Below, one piece after another: positions 9,356 to 17,620 of a DNA stretch of 64,000 nucleotides; positions within the stretch are counted from its first letter, which is position 1, and every line of letters starts with the position of its first letter. Below the pieces are notes generated by a model. It searched no databases. It was not told where the DNA came from and saw only the letters and a list, made by a program, of their open reading frames with translations. Origin of the DNA: JAJEFO01 sp965208685 (GTDB taxonomy: Bacteria; Pseudomonadota; Alphaproteobacteria; Rhodobacterales; Rhodobacteraceae); assembly GCA_965208685.1 (NCBI GenBank), contig CBDBPL010000007.1, forward strand, positions 2,728,001-2,792,000. The letters are read 5' to 3'. Position numbers and translations under genes: made by a program.

Positions 9356-10009
9356 ATGGCACTGCGCATAAACGACACGGCTCCGGACTTCACGGCCGAC
9401 ACGACCGAGGGTCCGATCAGCTTTCACGACTGGATTGGCGACGGCTACGCAATTTTGTTTTCGCATCCCAAGGACTTCACGCCGGTTTGCACGACCGAGC
9501 TCGGACTGATGGCAGGCATGCAGGAAGAATTCTCGAGGCGGAACGCCAAGATCATCGGAATCTCGGTCGATCCCGTGGACGACCATCACCGATGGAAGGA
9601 CGACATCAAGACGGTCACCGGGAACTCGGTAGGCTACCCCATGATCGGCGACCCGGAGATGAAGGTCGCCAAGCTCTACGACATGCTGCCCGCAAGCGAA
9701 GAGAAGATCGAAGGGCGCACGCCCGCAGACAACCAGACCGTGCGGACCGTATTCATCGTCGGGCCTGACAGGAAGGTGAAGCTGTCACTGACCTATCCAA
9801 TGACGACCGGACGGAACTTCGACGAGATCCTGCGGGCCCTGGACTCAATTCAGTTGACAATGGATCACCAGGTCTCGACGCCAGCAAACTGGAAGCAGGG
9901 CGAAAACGTCATCGTTGTACCCGCCGTGTCCGATGAAGACGCCAAGGCGCGGTTCGACGGTTTCGACAAGGTGCTGCCGTATCTCAGAACCGTCAAGCAA
10001 CCGACCTGA
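9356..10009 (+). CDS. 1-Cys peroxiredoxin (Prx6 type)
   Basis: 217 residues. The peroxidatic cysteine C45 lies in DFTPVCTTELG, and no second cysteine is present in the protein, which is the 1-Cys Prx6 pattern. The C-terminal arm after about residue 150 is also typical of Prx6. It reduces hydrogen peroxide and organic peroxides in the cytoplasm with an external thiol. It is a single-gene unit, divergent from the hydrolase gene. Confidence 0.94.
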   Translation: MALRINDTAPDFTADTTEGPISFHDWIGDGYAILFSHPKDFTPVCTTELGLMAGMQEEFSRRNAKIIGISVDPVDDHHRWKDDIKTVTGNSVGYPMIGDPEMKVAKLYDMLPASEEKIEGRTPADNQTVRTVFIVGPDRKVKLSLTYPMTTGRNFDEILRALDSIQLTMDHQVSTPANWKQGENVIVVPAVSDEDAKARFDGFDKVLPYLRTVKQPT

Positions 10010-10132
10010 TTGGGACGCCTGATGTCATAGGGCATGGTCGAATTCGCCAGCCACCGCTGGCCATGGCAATCCGTTCCAGATGCATTTGGCCGGATCGACA
10101 GGAATGATCGACCGGAATCTCGGCAAGGTCGA

Positions 10133-10426
10133 TTACCGTCGCAAGGCAAGCCGGAACACGTGGCGTATGCCAAATGCCAGAAGGACATATGTCAGGATCG
10201 AAAGGCCCAATCCCAGAAGGCGCGCGAAACCGTGCATGTTGCCAATATACGTGTCGAACAGCGCAGCCACAGCGATGTACGGTGCCACGAGGACCGTTCC
10301 CAGCACTGGACTGACCTGCAACCCGACGAAAAGGCCGATGACCGGCAAGATGAATCCGGCAACGATGCCAATCACGAGCGTGACGACGTTGCCGAGCGTC
10401 AGGAGAGATTTCAGTTTGTTTGCCAT
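10133..10426 (-). CDS. Small membrane protein of unknown function
   Basis: 97 residues from the ATG at 10426 (MANKLKSLLTLGNVVTL); a longer frame from 10471 is possible, and neither start has a strong ribosome site. Three hydrophobic stretches are visible, at about residues 10-40, 43-60 and 74-95, with basic ends (KLK and RHVFRLALRR), indicating an inner-membrane protein. I do not recognise the family. It is convergent with the peroxiredoxin gene. Confidence 0.6.
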   Translation of the reverse strand: MANKLKSLLTLGNVVTLVIGIVAGFILPVIGLFVGLQVSPVLGTVLVAPYIAVAALFDTYIGNMHGFARLLGLGLSILTYVLLAFGIRHVFRLALRR

Positions 10427-10566
10427 GACTGGACACCGCAGCAGGTTGTCTTGCGCGGGATCATTGTTCACGAGAATCGATCACCGGCAAGACTCCCTGC
10501 GCAAATGCGAGAAGCTCCGCTTCCGTGGTACTTGTGGCTGCTACCGCCCTCACGGGCAGGAATGAG

Positions 10567-11175
10567 TCACTCGGCCGTGCCGGCATCCGGAGCGGCGCCT
10601 TCCGGCCAGAGCGCATCAAGCGGGAAACTGATGGCCTCGAAGGGTGGCAACGACACCGGCGCGTCGTCCGCCAGCGTGACCAGCAGCACCCAGTGACCGT
10701 CGCGGAGTTCGAACGCTTCAAGCGTCTTCGAAACTGGATCCACGAACCAGAGATGCGAGACGCCCTCCCGGGCATAGATCGTACGCTTCTCGTTCTGATC
10801 GATCCGGCGGGTCGAGGGCGACAGCACCTCGCACGCCCAGTCGGGCGCGATGTCGAAATAGGCCGCATCCGGATACTCGGGCATCGTCTCGCGCCTCCAG
10901 CCCGCCAGGTCCGGCACCACGATGTCGTCGCCCAGGTGCAGTTCCGGCTCGTCCACGATCCACCACCCGCCGGGGCCGCCGCGCCCGCGACCAAACGGCG
11001 CAACCAGTTCCCCGCCCAAAATCGAACTCGCCCAGGCATGTCGCGCGGCAGGCCTTGGATGGGTGTGAAGCGTGCCTGCGAGCACTTCGGCCACCATGTG
11101 GGGCGGTGCATCCAGCACGTCCTGGTAGGTCGCCTTGCGATGCGATTTGCCTGTCGGTCTCGTCTGAACGTTCAT
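10567..11175 (-). CDS. Uma2 family (DUF820) restriction-endonuclease-like protein
   Basis: 202 residues from the ATG at 11175; the frame is open further upstream but the conserved region begins after it. The PD-(D/E)xK-like core is visible: VPDLAGWRRE, then WACEVLSPSTRRIDQNEK, followed by a YAREGVSHLWFVDP strand, all typical of Uma2 proteins. These are abundant in cyanobacteria and scattered in other bacteria; their biological role is unproven. It stands next to toxin-antitoxin remnants and DNA helicases. Confidence 0.85.
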   Translation of the reverse strand: MNVQTRPTGKSHRKATYQDVLDAPPHMVAEVLAGTLHTHPRPAARHAWASSILGGELVAPFGRGRGGPGGWWIVDEPELHLGDDIVVPDLAGWRRETMPEYPDAAYFDIAPDWACEVLSPSTRRIDQNEKRTIYAREGVSHLWFVDPVSKTLEAFELRDGHWVLLVTLADDAPVSLPPFEAISFPLDALWPEGAAPDAGTAE

Positions 11176-11350
11176 GCCAAGCGTTCCATTGCCAGGCACA
11201 GAATAGCCGCGCGCCGGTTTCCTGACAACAATCCCATGTCTGCTGCCCACAACTGACCGTGTCCGGCCAAGCGCGCAAATGACCGGTCGCCAACGCACTG
11301 CAAACCCGGCCAGTGAGGCCACATTCGGAATTGCCCGTCTTCAAGCGCCC

Positions 11351-11373
11351 GTCCCCGATCCTAAGATCGGGAC
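11351..11373. terminator. Hairpin, possible terminator
   Basis: GTCCCCGATC, then a CTAA loop, then GATCGGGAC, form a stem of about nine base pairs with one bulged C. It lies between the decayed toxin gene and the Uma2 gene, both on the minus strand. There is no T-run on either side, so a terminator role is only a suggestion. Confidence 0.3.
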
Positions 11374-11445
11374 TTCGTATCCTCGACTTGGTCGCGCTTC
11401 CGTGGTCGCTCCGCGAACCCCTTTCGTTTGGTGCCTCGCGCGTGG

Positions 11446-11679
11446 CTACGCCGCGAACATAAGCACGACAAGGCCAAGATCGCCGCCGGCCCGGTCTTGC
11501 TGGCGGCGCGTACATTGGTCCGCGGTGACCATGACCTCCAAGCCCTCCTCTTCGGCTTTGCGGATCAGAATCCCGTTCTCGAGCAACTCCCATCCTTTCT
11601 CTGCGCAACGATCCACGGAGTGCTCTTGGAGGTGCCTTTGTAGCGGTGCCGACGTCCCGTGGTCGAACAGGATTTTCGC
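11446..11679 (-). pseudogene. DUF5615 (PIN-like) toxin remnant
   Basis: The frame reads KILFDHGTSAPLQRHL, then a GWELLENG motif and VMVTADQ, which is the DUF5615 pattern usually paired with a DUF433 antitoxin. Two defects are visible. The position where the start methionine should be is an alanine codon (GCG before AAAATCCTG), leaving only distant starts up to 11760. The protein also stops soon after VVLMF, short of the usual C-terminal helix. I judge it inactive; an unusual upstream start could still give a longer protein. Confidence 0.55.
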
Positions 11680-11903
11680 GCTTGAACGGCCGTCTTGATG
11701 GAGTCGGCTTCGTGCTTCAGGACCGCGATCACCTGCCACTCCTTGACTTCGGGATACCACTTAAGAAATTCCTTCACGGTGGCCCCGCCCTCCAGGTTCT
11801 CGAAGAGCGCGTATACCGGCACCCGAGTTCCCGTGAAGGCCCAGTCACCGCTGATCTTGCTGGGATGACGTTCCACCGCAGGGCAGTTCGTCCAGTCCGT
11901 CAC
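11565..11903 (-). CDS. DUF433 antitoxin-like protein, with read-through tail
   Basis: 112 residues from a GTG at 11903 (VTDWTNCPAVE), with AAAGGA upstream; an ATG at 11942 is an alternative start. Residues 1-66 match DUF433 antitoxins (SGDWAFTGTRVPV, then LENLEGGATVKEFL and VIAVLKHEADS). The remaining ~46 residues are not DUF433-like and run over the start of the decayed toxin gene, suggesting the normal stop was lost. It may be an orphan antitoxin whose toxin has degraded. Confidence 0.6.
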   Translation of the reverse strand: MTDWTNCPAVERHPSKISGDWAFTGTRVPVYALFENLEGGATVKEFLKWYPEVKEWQVIAVLKHEADSIKTAVQARKSCSTTGRRHRYKGTSKSTPWIVAQRKDGSCSRTGF

Positions 11904-12089
11904 GGTTTTGCATCCTTTCCCGGAGAGTCTTTGGGATGTCATGGGTTGAACTCGGCTGGAATTGACCCGTCTCCGCCCAAAATCGGACTTGATTTGGCAA
12001 TTCAGACGCGAGCCCGTACAAGTCAAGCGCACCAATGACGACGTCGGCAATGCGCCGCCCGTTTCGGGATACGAAGTGCCCTGCACCGC

Positions 12090-15000
12090 TTACCTTCGAA
12101 AGACCAGCTCCGGCACGACCACTGGCCACCGGTCCCGCTTGACATGTTCGCGATACTCGTCGGCACCGTCTTCCCGAAACCATATGCAGACTGCGTGCAC
12201 CCTGCCCTCGACAAACGCGGCACCAACCGGAGGCTTGAAGCTCCTTGCGAGCCGTCCAACCGGAACGTCGCGTTGATCCACGACCAGCCAACGATCGCCC
12301 CTTTGCCTCAACCCGATGGGATCGCCGATGTTCAACCGTTCAAGAGCGCGGAGTGCAATATGGCCCTCTCGGAGCCGTCCCGCATAGCTCAAGTCCACAT
12401 TGGACAGTTCAGGCGTCCGATAGAGCCTGTCGCTGCCTGAGACGTCAATCGGCTCCAGGCCCGGTTCCCGCCGCAGGAACGCCGGATCATCAAGATCGCA
12501 GATGATCGGATGCCTCCGCTTCATCGACAGGAGGGCAAGGCTGCGACGCGCACGGGTCATGGCGACATAGTACAGCCTGCGTTCGGAATCGGGATCCCTG
12601 TCCCGAGACCGCCCTTCCCAGCCGCCGTCAAGAATGACCACGTCATCGAATTCAAGGCCCTTGGCCCTGTGTGCCGTCAGGAGCAGCAGCCCGGATTGGC
12701 GCCGGCGCGCGTCGTGGCTCCATTCGGCAAGCCATTCGAGGGCAACTCTTCGGTCGACCTGTGCCTCTTGGCCACCAATTTCGCCGACTAGAGTCGCAAC
12801 GCCTTCCTTCAGCAGCGTCCACCACTTGCCATCCGGTTGCCGCGCCGCCCAGTCGGCAAGCGCCGAGGCGTTCAGGTCCGCATCCTTCCGGGTCTTCAGC
12901 CAGCTGATGAACGCCTGCGTTTCGCGCAGGCGCCAGAATTTCGCCGGCTTTTCCGTCGCGAACTGGACCGGGATCCCTTGCTCCTCGCACAGGCTCCGCA
13001 CCGGTTCCAGGTATTCCCACTCCCGCGCGATCACGGCGGCCCTCGTCCAGTCCCAGCCGGGAAGCGCCAGACCCGAGAGGCGCCTCAGTTCCTTGAGGGC
13101 GAGCGCCGCCTGCTCGTTCTTCGTGGAAGCCTCGTGGAGAATCTGCACACGTCCCCGACCGACCGCGTCCAGCCGCTCAAGCTCCCCGCCGGGCGGGTCC
13201 GATTTCCGGTTCGCATTGACAACAAGGTCATGGTCGGCCTTCATCCGTTCGCCTGCCTGCCTGATCACGCAGCTGGACGCGTTGATGATGTTTGCCGTGG
13301 ACCGGTAGTTTTCGACCAGATGAGCCGGACGAGCCTTGTAGTCTTTCTCGAAGCGCCGGATGTACTCGACAGAGGCACCCTTGAAGCCATAGATGTTCTG
13401 ATCGTCGTCGCCCACGGCGAATAGGCTCAACCGGCTGTCCCTGTCCTCGAGTGAGCGACCCGCGACGGCTGCAACCAGATTGTATTCGTCGCGTCCGACG
13501 TCCTGGTATTCATCCACGAGAATCCAGCGATACCCTTCGATCAACGTGTCGCGTTGCGCCTCGGCCTCTTCCTTCGCAAGTCCCTTGCCCTGCAGAAGAT
13601 CGACTGCCTGACGCAGCACTTCATCGAATCGCTTCGGGTCCATGTCCACTTTGTCGGCGTCCCTCGCAAAGCTCGCGCCGACAAGCCGCATCGCGAGACC
13701 ATGACAGGTCAGGACAGTCACTCTCCGCGCGTCACTTCCAAGGAGACTGGACAGCCGCTGGCGAATTTCAGTCGCGGCATGACGATTGTAGACCAGCGCA
13801 AGAATGCCGCGCGGGTTCTCCTGGCGAACGCGAACCAGGTAGGCAATGCGATGCACCAGCACGCGCGTCTTGCCCGAACCGGGGCCCGCAAGGACAAGCA
13901 CGTTTGTCTGCACGCGATCGTCCGCAACGATTCTTGCCTGAACGGGATTCCCGAGGTCCCCGACGATTGCCTGCCAGGATTCCGGAGTGGCCTGCCGTTG
14001 CAGGGTCGTTTCCGATTGCGGCAGCCATTTCTTGACGAAACCCTCCCTGTCCAACGTGAAATAATCGTCGGCGAGACGGAGCGCGTCGGGCATGGATGCC
14101 AGCCCGCGCTGGGCGTAGGCCGACATGATGTGTGTCTGAAGCGTCTGCTCCCGGTAATGCAGTTCCAGGGGCGTGAAGTCGGCGTCCGTGAAGTCGCGCC
14201 TTTCCGGCTCCAGGTGTACGGTGATGGCAGGTCGGAAGATCGTCAGGCCCTGGCCGAGTGCGACGATGCCCTGTTCATGGAGCCAGAGAAGCACCCGATC
14301 CAGAAACCCGGACGGATTCTTGATCTCGCCGGAGAGTTCAATGTCGCTCGCAATGGCTTCGATCAGCACCCCAAGGGTCGTGGAGACCTGAACGTCCTTG
14401 CCACGTGCGCCCCTTGGCGCGGCGCGGGTCAATGCACCGAGAATGGCCGCCGCGCCCTTGCGCCGCAATTCGGCGGTCTGCGCAAGCCTGTCCCAGTTTC
14501 GCAGCAGGCGAAGCGACAGAATCTCGCGGTTTACCTTGCGGACGCGCAAGCTGCCGATTCCTTCGTCATCGTCACGACCGTCCCGCGCGATGCCTCGAAC
14601 CAGGCGCTCGACAATGTCGGGTCGAACGTTCGCATGCCCTGCGTCTCTCAGTTCCTGGGACGCGCTCCGGAGAAGGAGCTGCGAGCTTTCCTCGGCGGAC
14701 ATGTCCGGCGCCGCCTCGCGCAACCTCATGACAAGGTCGGCCTCGAGCCTCGCGAATTCCGCCAACCGGCTCTCCGACGAGTCGTCCCCGCCCAAATGCA
14801 CGAACACGGTGATCGACGTGTCGTTGGATGCAATCCCGAGCGACTCCAGATCGTTCAACGCACCGCGAAGCCGTCCCGGTGACATCCCGGTGCGCCCGCA
14901 GAGCTCGTCGGTCGATACTCCCTTGTCCGGCGCGGCTTCGATGAGGCACCGAACGAGCTTGCGGAGCACATCGCGACGGTTCTCCGGAATGGTTCCCTTG

Positions 15001-17234
15001 CCATCGATCAACCTGCCGGCTTCGTCGAGCGTGCGAATCTTGAGAGATGAAGGAAAAATTCGCACACGGTTCTCTTCGCGTCTCAGAAGCACTGCATCCT
15101 CGAGCCATGCCACTGCGATCTTGACGCGGTGATCGTCAGTGAGCGTGTCCTGCATGGACTCATGATCGTCGTCTTCCCTTGCGATCTCTCCCGGAGTTGC
15201 AACGACTTCGCTGGATCGCCTGGCGCGCCTGTCGATGCGCCGGATGGCCTTCAGGACTCCGTTGATGTCACGCCGGTCGAGACGGGACCGCGCAGACAGG
15301 CTGAACTGGCGCTCGATGTCGTCAATGCTGAAGAGCAAGACGCAGCGGGCGGCGTCGCCATCACGGCCGGCGCGGCCCGCCTCCTGAAGGTAGTTCTCGA
15401 GCGAGCCCGGAATGTCTGCATGCACGACAAGCCGAATGTCGGGCTTGTCGATGCCCATTCCGAAGGCGTTCGTCGCGGCGATCACCCGAAGCGAGCCGTC
15501 GCCAAACTGTTGCTGCACGTCCCGCTTTTCCTCGGGCTTGAGCCCGGCATGATAGTGGGCAGCCGAAAACCCCTGGCTCCTCAGGAATTCGGCAGCCTCC
15601 TCTGCGGACTTACGGATCGAACAGTAGACGATCGCGCCGGACCCGCCCCCCTTCGGAAGCCCGTGCTGCAGCACGGAAACGATGTCGCCATGCTTGCGGC
15701 GCTTCTCGGTCGGCACGATCTCGAAGTCGAGGTTGTGCCGCTTCGCGCCGCCGTCGATCAGCTGCAGTTCAATCCCGAGAACGTCCAGAAAGTGACCCGT
15801 GATGTCCTTGATCACCCCCGGCTTGGCCGTTGCCGTCAGGCAGACCAGGGGCGCGGGACCGCTTTCGCCCGAATACTCCTTGATGAAGCGGGCCGCGTAA
15901 CGGTAGTCCGGCCTGAAGTCATGCCCCCATTTGGAGACGCAATGCGCCTCGTCAAACACCCAGTACCCGACTTCCCGCTGTTGCAGGATCGAACGCACCG
16001 ACGGGCTGCGCAACTGTTCCGGAGAGATCAGCAGGATGGCCGCATCGCCAAGCCTCACCTGGTCAAGCGCGTCCTGCCTCTCCGGCATCGAAAGCATGCC
16101 GTTCACCGTGACGCATGCGGTGATTCCCTGGCGGCGAAGACCAGCCACCTGGTCGGCCATGAGTGCCACCAGTGGCGAGATCACGACCGTCAGGGCACCG
16201 GTCCTCCGATACTGCGCGAGCGCCGGCAACTGGTAGCAGATCGACTTTCCGGTGCCAGTCGGCAAGATTCCGAGAATAGGCACCTTCGACATCGCGTGTG
16301 CGACGATGGTCTCCTGAAGGGAACGTCCGTCCGGCCCAGCGGGCCTTGGCCTGAACACGTCGAATCCGAACCAGGTCTTCAGCTGGTCGACCGGATCGCC
16401 CTGTGATCGGCACCACTTGCAGGCCGGATCGCTGCACGGAGTGTCACGGAGTTCCCGAACCAGTTCGCCAGCGCGAGGGAACTGGTGACGGACCCAGGGC
16501 GGCATCACGGAATTCTCTCCGGCAACCATGACCCAGGACAAGGCATAGGCGAGCGGCCAACCGTTCCTTTCGGCATCCGAGATCGCAGACTCGGTCCGAA
16601 GCGTGCAGGCCCGCTCCCTCAGGAGGTCACGGACCGCATCTTGCGCGGCGGGCGCGTTCGGGCGTGGCGCCTCCCTGGCCAACGCGAACACTGAATCGAA
16701 GCCGGGGCCGTTCCTGTCATTGGCTGCCAGCCAGTGGAGAGCAGCGAGCAACTCGGGCCTCTGCTGATCGAGGCTCCGAAAGCTGTCGATCTGGTTCTTC
16801 AGGACGTCGAAAACCAGTTCTGCATCGTAAAGGGGTTCGCTGACACGTTCAGCCTGCAGACGGCCATCGAGATAATGCTTGACCAGACGATGGTACGGGT
16901 GGCGCGGGAAAGCGAGCGGATTCAGCCACAGCGTGTCGATCACCTTCTTGGAGAGAATCCGCAGATCAGAACGCTTGGCCGCAAGATGGCGCGCGTCGAA
17001 AAACATGATGTTGTGGCCGAGCAGGAATTCGGCTCCGTCGGCATAGTCGTCAAGCTCGTCCAAGGCACGCGCGAGGGATCCGCGATTGTAGATGAAAGGC
17101 CTCGCCTTGCCCGGCCGAATGGCTGCAAAGCTCTTGATGCGGTCGCCATTTGGATCGACTTCAAGGTCGATCGAGACACATCTGGAAAGAAACTCCGCCG
17201 ATTCTGCCGTCTGCCGTCGCAACCCGTCTTCCAA
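12090..17234 (-). CDS. Giant exonuclease-RecQ-UvrD helicase fusion
   Basis: 1714 residues. Residues ~18-145 resemble a DEDD 3'-5' exonuclease: D23/E25 in SIDLEVD, then GHNIMFFDARHL and a final acidic YDAELVFDVL. A CSDPACKWC cluster is at 267-275. A RecQ (SF2) helicase follows, with Walker A PTGTGKS near 325-331, DEAHCVSKWGHDF at 428-440 and QEAGRAGRDGD near 617-627, then a winged-helix-rich linker. A UvrD-type SF1 helicase has AGPGSGKT at 1116-1123, DEYQDV at 1241-1246, ENYRSTANI near 1308, TAHRAKGLEFDD near 1520 and YVAMTRAR near 1556. All motifs look intact. The start is TTG, preceded by AAGGTG. It lies downstream of the SNF2 gene on the same strand. The function is inferred as nucleic acid repair or invader processing. 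Confidence 0.92.
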   Translation of the reverse strand: MEDGLRRQTAESAEFLSRCVSIDLEVDPNGDRIKSFAAIRPGKARPFIYNRGSLARALDELDDYADGAEFLLGHNIMFFDARHLAAKRSDLRILSKKVIDTLWLNPLAFPRHPYHRLVKHYLDGRLQAERVSEPLYDAELVFDVLKNQIDSFRSLDQQRPELLAALHWLAANDRNGPGFDSVFALAREAPRPNAPAAQDAVRDLLRERACTLRTESAISDAERNGWPLAYALSWVMVAGENSVMPPWVRHQFPRAGELVRELRDTPCSDPACKWCRSQGDPVDQLKTWFGFDVFRPRPAGPDGRSLQETIVAHAMSKVPILGILPTGTGKSICYQLPALAQYRRTGALTVVISPLVALMADQVAGLRRQGITACVTVNGMLSMPERQDALDQVRLGDAAILLISPEQLRSPSVRSILQQREVGYWVFDEAHCVSKWGHDFRPDYRYAARFIKEYSGESGPAPLVCLTATAKPGVIKDITGHFLDVLGIELQLIDGGAKRHNLDFEIVPTEKRRKHGDIVSVLQHGLPKGGGSGAIVYCSIRKSAEEAAEFLRSQGFSAAHYHAGLKPEEKRDVQQQFGDGSLRVIAATNAFGMGIDKPDIRLVVHADIPGSLENYLQEAGRAGRDGDAARCVLLFSIDDIERQFSLSARSRLDRRDINGVLKAIRRIDRRARRSSEVVATPGEIAREDDDHESMQDTLTDDHRVKIAVAWLEDAVLLRREENRVRIFPSSLKIRTLDEAGRLIDGKGTIPENRRDVLRKLVRCLIEAAPDKGVSTDELCGRTGMSPGRLRGALNDLESLGIASNDTSITVFVHLGGDDSSESRLAEFARLEADLVMRLREAAPDMSAEESSQLLLRSASQELRDAGHANVRPDIVERLVRGIARDGRDDDEGIGSLRVRKVNREILSLRLLRNWDRLAQTAELRRKGAAAILGALTRAAPRGARGKDVQVSTTLGVLIEAIASDIELSGEIKNPSGFLDRVLLWLHEQGIVALGQGLTIFRPAITVHLEPERRDFTDADFTPLELHYREQTLQTHIMSAYAQRGLASMPDALRLADDYFTLDREGFVKKWLPQSETTLQRQATPESWQAIVGDLGNPVQARIVADDRVQTNVLVLAGPGSGKTRVLVHRIAYLVRVRQENPRGILALVYNRHAATEIRQRLSSLLGSDARRVTVLTCHGLAMRLVGASFARDADKVDMDPKRFDEVLRQAVDLLQGKGLAKEEAEAQRDTLIEGYRWILVDEYQDVGRDEYNLVAAVAGRSLEDRDSRLSLFAVGDDDQNIYGFKGASVEYIRRFEKDYKARPAHLVENYRSTANIINASSCVIRQAGERMKADHDLVVNANRKSDPPGGELERLDAVGRGRVQILHEASTKNEQAALALKELRRLSGLALPGWDWTRAAVIAREWEYLEPVRSLCEEQGIPVQFATEKPAKFWRLRETQAFISWLKTRKDADLNASALADWAARQPDGKWWTLLKEGVATLVGEIGGQEAQVDRRVALEWLAEWSHDARRRQSGLLLLTAHRAKGLEFDDVVILDGGWEGRSRDRDPDSERRLYYVAMTRARRSLALLSMKRRHPIICDLDDPAFLRREPGLEPIDVSGSDRLYRTPELSNVDLSYAGRLREGHIALRALERLNIGDPIGLRQRGDRWLVVDQRDVPVGRLARSFKPPVGAAFVEGRVHAVCIWFREDGADEYREHVKRDRWPVVVPELVFRR

Positions 17235-17620
17235 TTGGCACCTTCCAAGCGTGACGTCTCCGCGCCTTTCGCTTCCCGAATTCTTCCTGATCTTGCAAAT
17301 CCTTCCCCAATTTCTCTTCGAAGCGCAACGTCCAGTGCGCCAGAGCGTGCGGGATCGGGATCCGGAGGACAGGCTGAGTGCCCTCCAATCCGGAGTGAAT
17401 CAAAGAGCAGGCTGATCGAAATCGTGCGCAAGAGACCGACAGGGTCATGGCAGTGATCCCGAAAATGCACGAACCGAGCGACGCCACCCGCTCAAGTCCA
17501 AGGAGATTCTTGGCTTCACGGCCGGCCAGCTCACCGGGTCGGGACAGGCATGCCGGCGCCATTGGCGTCAGCCGGAAACTTCGCCTCGGGTTCCGTCGCA
17601 CCTTGCGAGGCGAGCTGGCA
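17235..17620. other. Gap between the two helicase genes
   Basis: 386 bases between the stop of the SNF2 gene and the TTG start of the giant helicase, both on the minus strand. It contains only short overlapping frames with no recognisable motif. Its length leaves room for a promoter, so the two genes need not form one operon. No terminator hairpin with a T-run was seen. Confidence 0.4.
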
